Assembly: GCA_030607895.1 (NCBI GenBank)
Contig: JAUWJC010000334.1
Location: 1-5,179, forward strand
Reading direction: 5' to 3'
DNA length: 5,179 nt
From: Pirellulales bacterium
GTDB lineage: Bacteria; Planctomycetota; Planctomycetia; Pirellulales; Thermoguttaceae
Within the stretch, counting starts at the first letter, position 1; every line of letters starts with the position of its first letter. Of the stretch, positions 1 through 4,070 are shown in pieces. Position numbers and translations under genes: made by a program. Below the pieces are notes generated by a model, which saw only the letters and a program-made list of their open reading frames with translations, was not told the origin of the DNA and did not search any database.

Positions 1-710
1 GAAGCGGGACCATCGTAGGGCACCAACCGGCCGTAACGGGCGAGCGAATCCCGCAACCCGGACTCTATGTCCGCACTGGTGAATTCCCGAACCGGCTTTT
101 CGATCGAGAGCCCCTTCCACTGCGGAAGATCGAATTCGGGCCGTACCTCGAGATCGAATTCGAACGTCATCGGGCCATCGTCGGGTAGCTTGACCGCGTC
201 CCACTTGATGTCCGGCTCGCTGATCGCCGACAATTCGCTGTCCTCGCGAATCTGCTCGATGCTGTCCGACAGCAACGTCCCCTTCACCCGGTCACCAACG
301 TCCTTGCGGAAACGGCTCTCGACCAGCTTGCGCGGCGCATGACCCTTGCGAAACCCGGGCACTTGCGCCGAGTCCATCAACTCGGTGAACTCTTTGTCGT
401 AGTAACGCTTGATGTCCGCGCGCGGAATCGTCGCCGTAATGTGACGCTCGCACGCGCCCCGAACATCGATTGCCACCTCCAGGTCGAGTTTTTCGGGTTC
501 CTCGGGCGATTCCGCGTCGCTCGCCGCAGTGTCGTCCAACGCAGTGTCGTCCAACGCGGTGTCGTCCAACGCGGCGTCGTCCAACGCGGCGTCGTCCAAC
601 GCGGTGTTTTCCAACGCGACGTCGTCCGAGTCGACTTGGATGTCGTCGGTGATGTTTTCTTCGGGTTCCCGCGCGGGTTCGTCGCGGTCCCGGTCGTCAG
701 TAGCTGCCAT
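1..710 (-). CDS. tig: Trigger factor, N-terminal 236 residues (runs off left edge)
   Basis: Trigger factor is the ribosome-bound chaperone that meets nascent chains at the exit tunnel. Reading from the ATG at 710, residues 1-74 form an acidic low-complexity extension. Residues from about 75 match the ribosome-binding domain, including the tail-binding signature GFRKGHAP at 119-126 (GFRKGKVP in E. coli) and the following helix with RKLVESRFRKDV. FEFDLEVRPEFDLP at 183-196 and EKPVREFTSADI at 204-215 match the linker before the FKBP-type PPIase domain, which lies beyond the edge along with the C-terminal arms. The family is usually 430-480 aa, so about half is present. No Shine-Dalgarno sequence is visible before the ATG. 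GTG at codon 79 is an alternative start, but it would cut into the first strand of the domain. The gene lies 37 nt downstream of tRNA-Gly and is probably cotranscribed with it. The family call is very secure; the start is fairly secure. Confidence 0.95.
   Translation of the reverse strand, partial: MAATDDRDRDEPAREPEENITDDIQVDSDDVALENTALDDAALDDAALDDTALDDTALDDTAASDAESPEEPEKLDLEVAIDVRGACERHITATIPRADIKRYYDKEFTELMDSAQVPGFRKGHAPRKLVESRFRKDVGDRVKGTLLSDSIEQIREDSELSAISEPDIKWDAVKLPDDGPMTFEFDLEVRPEFDLPQWKGLSIEKPVREFTSADIESGLRDSLARYGRLVPYDGPA
526..630 (-). repeat. Seven tandem 15-bp units inside tig
   Basis: Seven consecutive 15-bp units (plus-strand consensus GCGGTGTCGTCCAAC) lie head to tail. Units 1 and 2 (526-555) are identical, units 4 and 5 (571-600) are identical, and units 6 and 7 are diverged. 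Because 15 is a multiple of three, the repeat keeps the tig frame and encodes the pentapeptide Leu-Asp-Asp-Ala/Thr-Ala at about residues 27-62. Differences between units fall mostly at the Ala/Thr codon (GCC, ACC, ACT). The likely origin is slippage or unequal exchange within an acidic linker. Confidence 0.93.
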
Positions 711-747
711 ACGTTTTTGCCGTGCAATCAGAAAAGGAAACACAAGG

Positions 748-820
748 AGCGGGTGATGGGATTCGGACCCACGACAACAACGTTGGCAACGTTGTGCTCT
801 GCCAACTGAGCTACACCCGC
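748..820 (-). tRNA. tRNA-Gly, anticodon GCC
   Basis: The 73-nt minus-strand sequence folds into a complete cloverleaf. The acceptor stem is GCGGGTG with CACCCGC, followed by U8 A9. The D arm is GCTC-AGTTGGCA-GAGC. The anticodon arm is CAACG-TTGCCAA-CGTTG, giving anticodon GCC (Gly). A 5-nt variable loop and a T arm GTGGG-TCCGAAT-CCCAT follow. The discriminator base is U73, as expected for bacterial tRNA-Gly. The CCA end is not encoded; the genomic bases after U73 are CCT. The T loop carries C rather than T at position 55, and the first T-stem pair (49-65) is a G-U wobble. All other stems are fully paired, so the gene looks functional. Confidence 0.96.
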
Positions 821-886
821 CAAAACACGCCTATTTTGGATCGCCTGCCTCCGACGCCCAATACGGCCGGACAATCGGAGTGCCGG

Positions 887-914
887 ATTATATGCCCCCC
901 AAGCCCGTTTGCAA
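887..914 (-). promoter_or_regulatory. Predicted sigma70-type promoter for tRNA-Gly and tig
   Basis: On the minus strand, TTGCAA (909-914) and a perfect TATAAT (887-892) are separated by 16 bp. The spacer includes a run of six G. Transcription would start near 880, about 60 nt before the mature tRNA 5' end, and read through the tRNA into tig. The match to consensus and the position before a stable RNA gene support it; no start site has been measured. Confidence 0.6.
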
Positions 915-941
915 GGGCAATATAGGTCAGAGACTAATTGA

Positions 942-954
942 GCCGATGATCGGC
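942..954. promoter_or_regulatory. 13-bp palindrome upstream of the tRNA-tig promoter
   Basis: GCCGATGATCGGC is a perfect 6-1-6 palindrome. It lies 28 bp upstream of the -35 box at 909-914 and is flanked further out by ATTGA (937-941) and TCAAT (961-965). The position would suit a dimeric regulator, but one palindrome of this size can occur by chance. Confidence 0.2.
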
Positions 955-981
955 AGCCCGTCAATCACCCCACTGTCAGGT

Positions 982-1009
982 GGTTTCCTCGGCTTCGGCC
1001 GCAGGAACC
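982..1009 (+). other. UUCG-capped hairpin
   Basis: In plus-strand RNA this folds as an upper stem CGGC-UUCG-GCCG (990-1001), a classic very stable C(UUCG)G tetraloop. After a bulged C at 1002, a lower stem pairs GGTTTCCT (982-989) with AGGAACC (1003-1009), with one unpaired T. No U tract follows, and no plus-strand gene ends just upstream. It may be part of an untranslated RNA or simply a structured spacer. Confidence 0.4.
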
Positions 1010-1031
1010 AGTCTGCATGGGGGGGGTAATT

Positions 1032-1120
1032 CGAGGCCAAAAAAGGGACCAGGTTTAATTTGCCGCCTGCGGCCCGCAGCGTGCTTCGCACAAATTAAAC
1101 CTGGTCCCTTTTTCGGCTCG
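1032..1120. repeat. REP/MITE-like palindromic element with 23-bp perfect arms
   Basis: The left arm (1040-1062) and right arm (1091-1113) are perfect reverse complements over 23 bp, from a run of five A through GGGACCAGG to AATTTG. The 28-nt centre can form two small hairpins: CTGCG-GCC-CGCAG (1067-1079) and GTGC-TTC-GCAC, which borrows the first base of the right arm. CGAG (1032-1035) and CTCG (1117-1120) extend the symmetry outward. Long AT-ended arms around GGGACC with a structured GC-rich middle suggest a dispersed REP-type or MITE element rather than a single operator. It lies just upstream of the predicted FHA promoter. A right-arm hairpin with a T5 tail could also stop plus-strand transcription. 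Confidence 0.8.
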
Positions 1121-1124
1121 GCCG

Positions 1125-1153
1125 TTGCTATCATCTGTTCGACTGGTTATCAT
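1125..1153 (+). promoter_or_regulatory. Predicted promoter for the FHA gene
   Basis: TTGCTA (1125-1130) and TATCAT (1148-1153) are separated by an ideal 17 bp. This would place the start of transcription near 1160 and give a leader of about 78 nt before the ATG at 1238. The -35 box begins 5 bp after the inverted-repeat element ends. The -10 box is one mismatch from TATAAT. Confidence 0.38.
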
Positions 1154-1237
1154 GGAAAATTGCGAGCATCGAGCACGCCCCCTGTTGCGCCCCTCTCCAT
1201 TACACAGACCATTAGCCGATCAGGCCAGCACACTGCA

Positions 1238-2419
1238 ATGGAAGCGAAACTGATCGTTGTCGGAGGCAAGGCCAGCAAACGCGAGGTATCGCTGAAGTTG
1301 CCCACCACGATCGGACGAAGTCGGCAAGCCGACCTCACGGTTGCCCATCCCATGGTCAGCCGCCAGCACTGCGAACTGTACGAAGAAGACGGCGTGTTGA
1401 AGCTGCGCGATCTTGGCTCGCTGAACGGGACGTTCATCGACGGCCAGCGGATCAGCGAAGCCTGCCTGCGACCCGATGCCCAGTTCACCGTCGGCCCGCT
1501 CACGTTTTGTGCCAAGTACGAATACGCAGGCGACGTGAACGCCATTCCGCTACCCCGCACCGCCGATGGGCAACAACTGGACATGGCCGCCACCGACGAA
1601 GCCCCCGACTTCCAGGTGGCCGACGAGCAACCGGGCATCGAGGCGACTCCGCTGGCCGGTGAGATCGCGGGGATTGCACCCGCGGACGGTGAGTTGCCGG
1701 ATTTCGCCGCTTGGGCCGACTCTGAAGCTCAACCGGCCGGACTCGTCGAGGCAGCGCCGGTTGCACAACCCGAATCGGCGGAACCCGAATTTGAGGAGGA
1801 AGAAGAACCCGAACCCACTCCTCCGCCACCTCTGCCGTCCATCGAACAGGAGGCTCCCCAATCCGAGCAACCGGCCGCGGAACCCAGCACCGAAGAACCC
1901 CCCGCCCAACAGGTCTCGGAAGAGCAAAGCGTTGAGGTCCAGATCGAAGGCATCGATGAGCGCGCCCCTCAGCCAGTTCCCGATCATCCCGGGCAAGACG
2001 AGCCGGAGCAAGATGAATCCGAGCCGCCCGCTGGGTTCGACTCTCTCGAAGAGACCCCCTTGGTGCCGCCGATAGAGGAGACGGTCCAGATCGAAGTGGC
2101 TCTCCCTGCCGAACAGGCGGAGCCGGAACCCGACGGCCAGACAGATGGAGAGTCGGCCGAGGAAGTCGAGCCGGAGTTGGAACACTCCGAGAACGAAGAG
2201 GAAGAGGGCGGCGGCAAGGGGAAGAAGAAACGCTGGTGGCCGTTCGGCAAACGCAAATCGAAGCAGAAAGACGCAGAGTCGGAGGAGGAACCCGACGAAG
2301 AGCCCAAGGCGGATCGCCCGGAAGCCAAACAGGAGCCCGTCGTCTTACCCGGCGCGGACAGTGCAAAACCCGCACCGGAATCAGACGACCTTAGCGACTT
2401 CTTCAAGGGCCTCCAGTAG
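1238..2419 (+). CDS. FHA-domain protein with long acidic, Pro/Glu-rich tail (393 aa)
   Basis: FHA domains bind phosphothreonine peptides and usually place a protein in Ser/Thr kinase signalling. The domain fills residues 4-95, with GRSRQAD at 26-32, SRQHCE at 41-46 and LRDLGSLNGTFIDG at 56-69. The binding residues R27, S41, H44, N63, G64 and T65 are all present. Residues 97-323 are low in complexity and rich in Glu, Pro, Ala and Gln (an E5 run at 186-190, PPPPLP at 195-200), so probably disordered. A basic-aromatic patch follows at 327-344 (KGKKKRWWPFGKRKSKQK), then another acidic stretch and a C-terminal DDLSDFFKGLQ. There is no signal peptide or membrane segment, so it is probably cytosolic. 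The ATG at 1238 was chosen because the FHA fold begins right after it; the frame is open back to 980 but runs through an inverted repeat. The Shine-Dalgarno signal is weak. No kinase gene is adjacent and the partner is unknown. Confidence 0.92.
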   Translation: MEAKLIVVGGKASKREVSLKLPTTIGRSRQADLTVAHPMVSRQHCELYEEDGVLKLRDLGSLNGTFIDGQRISEACLRPDAQFTVGPLTFCAKYEYAGDVNAIPLPRTADGQQLDMAATDEAPDFQVADEQPGIEATPLAGEIAGIAPADGELPDFAAWADSEAQPAGLVEAAPVAQPESAEPEFEEEEEPEPTPPPPLPSIEQEAPQSEQPAAEPSTEEPPAQQVSEEQSVEVQIEGIDERAPQPVPDHPGQDEPEQDESEPPAGFDSLEETPLVPPIEETVQIEVALPAEQAEPEPDGQTDGESAEEVEPELEHSENEEEEGGGKGKKKRWWPFGKRKSKQKDAESEEEPDEEPKADRPEAKQEPVVLPGADSAKPAPESDDLSDFFKGLQ

Positions 2420-2444
2420 CGCGGGCTGAAGACGCTCACAAAGC

Positions 2445-2461
2445 CGCGACCGGTGGTCGCG
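2445..2461 (+). terminator. Short hairpin after the FHA gene
   Basis: CGCGACC-GGT-GGTCGCG forms a perfect 7-bp GC-rich stem with a 3-nt loop, starting 26 nt after the FHA stop codon. No U tract follows, so it is not a textbook intrinsic terminator. Its position at the 3' end of the gene suggests a transcript-end or pausing role. Confidence 0.35.
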
Positions 2462-2473
2462 CACTTAGGGCCC

Positions 2474-2598
2474 GCATTTCTCACCAACCAGGGACGTCCC
2501 GAAACAGTGTGCCACTACTTCGTCAGAAGCAGTGCTGCAAAAACTTCCGGGAAAACACTGCTTCTAGCGAAGCAGTGGCACACCGTGGTGAGAAATGC
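2474..2598. repeat. Nested inverted-repeat element between convergent genes
   Basis: Two inverted repeats share one centre. The outer arms GCATTTCTCACCA (2474-2486) and TGGTGAGAAATGC (2586-2598) match perfectly over 13 bp. The inner arms, 2507-2534 and 2556-2583, pair at 25 of 28 positions plus one G-U, and carry GTGTGCCACT at their outer ends and AGAAGCAGTG at their inner ends. The loop is 21 nt (2535-2555). The 125-bp element sits between the FHA stop (2419) and the cbiET stop (2602), so in RNA from either strand it would fold into a long hairpin and could act as a two-way transcript end. Size, symmetry and lack of coding suggest a MITE-like or REP-like repeat; other copies in the genome cannot be seen from here. 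Confidence 0.8.
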
Positions 2599-2601
2599 AT
2601 G

Positions 2602-3849
2602 TTAGCCCGGCTTGACGATGGCCAGCAGGAAGGTCGGGTTGAGCGACTCGAAGCGGATGCGGCCGAGTTGGTAGTTACCCCGAGCGAGGTTGACCATCCA
2701 GGCCTTCACGTCCGGGGAGTATCCGTGCAGCAACTCGTGCGTCTCGGCCAGGTTGTTGATGCTACCCATGGTGGCCACCAATCGGCCGCCTACCCGCAGA
2801 CGTTGATAGGCCGCGCCGACCAGCCGCTTGATGCCGCGGCCGCTGCCGCCGACGAAGACGGAGTCGGGATCGGGTAGGTCGTTCCAGGCTTGGGGTGCTT
2901 TTCCCAGCACGGGCACCAGGTTGCTCACGTCGAATCGCTTGGCGTTTTCGATGATCAACTGATGGTCGTCGGGGTCCATTTCGATGGCGTAGACGGTTCC
3001 GGCGCTTGCGATTTGCGCCGCCTCGATGGCCACGGACCCGCTGCCGGCGCCGATATCCCAAACGACGCTGGCCGGGCCGAGGTCCATTTCGGCCAGCACC
3101 ATCGAGCGAATTTCGGCCGGTGTGAGCAGGCCACGCTTCGGACGCGATTGCAGGAAGGCGTCGTCCGGGTTGCCGAACAGCCGCCGGCCGATAGCCTCGG
3201 TGGGCCGATCGGGTACGTGCGGCTTGCGGACCAGAATCATTACGTTCAGCGGGCCGAAGTCGTGTTTCGTCAAGTCGCTTAGCTCGCCTTGCGTTACCCG
3301 CTCGTTGGGCGAGCCCAGGTTCTCGCACACATAGCCCGTGAAGTAGTCGATCCCCTGATTCAACAGCGCGGTGGCCACTACCGCCGGAGGCGACTGCTCG
3401 CTGGTGAACAGGCCGACCTTTTCCGCCCCGCGTATCTGCTCCAGAACGCTTTCCAATCCATGCCCCGCCAGGTTGGTCAGAAACGCCTCTTCCCAACTCT
3501 CCTTGACGCGGGCAAACGCCAACTGCATGGTGCTCACGTGAGGAATGACCTCGAAGCGATCTTTCCCCAGCTTGTCGCAGAAGTACCGGGCAACGCCGTA
3601 GAAGAGCGGGTCGCCAACCGCCAGGATGACAATCCTCTTGTCGGCCGAAGCCTCGACTTGCCGGACTGCCTCGTCAAGGCTCGTGCCCACGACCAGCCGC
3701 GCTCCGTCCGCATCGGGCACCAGGGCCAGCGTATGCTCGTCGCCCACAAGCAGTTCGGCCGTCTCGACCAACTTGCGCGCCACGGCAGTCAGTCCGCCAA
3801 GGCCGTTCTCGTTGATCCCGATGATGTACACTTTTTCCGTGGTAGCCAA
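2602..3849 (-). CDS. cbiET: Bifunctional precorrin-6Y C5,15-methyltransferase (decarboxylating), CbiE-CbiT fusion
   Basis: The CobL-type enzyme of cobalamin synthesis uses two S-adenosylmethionine to methylate C5 and C15 of the corrin ring and removes a carboxyl group, giving precorrin-8X (or the cobalt form). Residues 5-208 are the CbiE tetrapyrrole methylase half, with GDPLFYG at 79-85 and HVSTMQLAFARV at 104-115. Residues about 235-415 are the CbiT half, with the SAM-binding loop DIGAGSGSVAIEAA at 265-278, the acidic E290 after the next strand (AIEMDP) and FVGGSGRG at 332-339. At 415 aa both halves look complete. The start is TTG: there is no ATG upstream before the in-frame stop at 3886-3888, the first internal Met is residue 108, and an AGGAAG site sits 6 nt upstream. 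No other cobalamin gene is in the window. The name cobL is equally valid, because the aerobic and anaerobic routes cannot be told apart here. Confidence 0.95.
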   Translation of the reverse strand: MATTEKVYIIGINENGLGGLTAVARKLVETAELLVGDEHTLALVPDADGARLVVGTSLDEAVRQVEASADKRIVILAVGDPLFYGVARYFCDKLGKDRFEVIPHVSTMQLAFARVKESWEEAFLTNLAGHGLESVLEQIRGAEKVGLFTSEQSPPAVVATALLNQGIDYFTGYVCENLGSPNERVTQGELSDLTKHDFGPLNVMILVRKPHVPDRPTEAIGRRLFGNPDDAFLQSRPKRGLLTPAEIRSMVLAEMDLGPASVVWDIGAGSGSVAIEAAQIASAGTVYAIEMDPDDHQLIIENAKRFDVSNLVPVLGKAPQAWNDLPDPDSVFVGGSGRGIKRLVGAAYQRLRVGGRLVATMGSINNLAETHELLHGYSPDVKAWMVNLARGNYQLGRIRFESLNPTFLLAIVKPG

Positions 3850-3855
3850 CGCTCG

Positions 3856-3861
3856 CTTCCT
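3856..3861 (-). promoter_or_regulatory. Ribosome binding site fixing the TTG start of cbiET
   Basis: The minus strand reads AGGAAG here, inside a longer purine stretch, and ends 6 nt before the TTG at 3849. It is the main support for this non-ATG start. Confidence 0.75.
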
Positions 3862-3898
3862 TTCCGGATCAGTGGTTTCAGAAGATTAGATACTCATG

Positions 3899-3928
3899 AT
3901 TTTAGGCCACTCGGACTGCCGAAAGCAA
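3899..3928 (-). promoter_or_regulatory. Predicted promoter for cbiET
   Basis: On the minus strand TTGCTT (3923-3928) and TAAAAT (3899-3904) are 18 bp apart. Transcription would start near 3892, leaving a leader of only about 43 nt. That is too short for a cobalamin riboswitch, and none of the riboswitch's conserved blocks are evident upstream. Confidence 0.42.
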
Positions 3929-3972
3929 CCCGCCTCGGACGCCGACCGGCAGCGGAGCCCCCCTTGGCGGGT
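3928..3972. other. GC-rich inverted repeat in the divergent intergenic region
   Basis: ACCCGCC (3928-3934) pairs perfectly with GGCGGGT (3966-3972) around a 31-nt GC-rich centre that itself contains GCCG-AC-CGGC (3941-3950). An alternative pairing joins CTGCCG (3916-3921) with CGGCAG (3947-3952). TCGGAC also occurs twice (3911-3916 and 3935-3940). The structures overlap or abut the predicted -35 box of cbiET, so a regulatory role is possible, but a degraded repeat element would look similar. Confidence 0.35.
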
Positions 3973-4057
3973 GTTTGGCAAGAATCGGGGCCGACTGGAT
4001 GATTGCCGCCGTGGGGCATTCCGGATACGCTGATTGCTGTGGGGTCGGGCAATTTGA

Positions 4058-4064
4058 AAGGTGG
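4058..4064 (+). promoter_or_regulatory. Ribosome binding site of the exported protein gene
   Basis: AAGGTGG lies 6 nt before the ATG at 4071, good spacing and a fair match to the anti-Shine-Dalgarno complement. It supports this start, which also keeps a complete signal-peptide-like N terminus. Confidence 0.6.
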
Positions 4065-4070
4065 TTATCA

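Larger units (their letters stand above)
821..1237. other. 417-bp gap between tRNA-Gly and the FHA gene
   Basis: No convincing gene lies here. From left to right it holds the tRNA leader and promoter (887-914, minus strand), a 13-bp palindrome (942-954), a UUCG hairpin (982-1009), a run of eight G (1019-1026), a perfect 23-bp inverted repeat element (1032-1120), a predicted promoter (1125-1153, plus strand) and the untranslated leader of the FHA gene. The frame that stays open from 980 into the FHA gene crosses the inverted repeat and is not treated as coding. Confidence 0.7.

Noticed and set aside
526..630. CRISPR array or pentapeptide-repeat fold
   Set aside because: The units are directly adjacent with no spacers, and the protein repeat lacks the central Leu/Phe spacing and neighbouring residues of the pentapeptide-repeat family.
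339..809. Plus-strand open frame across tig and the tRNA
   Set aside because: It is antisense to clear trigger factor sequence and runs into a tRNA gene; its repeat is the reverse of the tig repeat.
748..820. tRNA gene as an integration (att) site
   Set aside because: No integrase gene and no duplicated tRNA 3' end are present; tig follows directly.
980..1237. 86-residue N-terminal extension of the FHA protein in the same open frame
   Set aside because: It runs through the perfect inverted repeat, has no protein-like pattern, and the FHA domain starts normally at the ATG at 1238.
1500..2375. Long minus-strand open frames opposite the FHA gene tail
   Set aside because: Their open length follows from the biased Glu/Pro codons of the real gene; their Arg/Pro/Leu-rich translations show no family pattern.
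3850..4070. Cobalamin riboswitch upstream of cbiET
   Set aside because: I could not find a GCCACTG-type B12 box with the other conserved blocks on the minus strand, and the predicted promoter leaves only a short leader.
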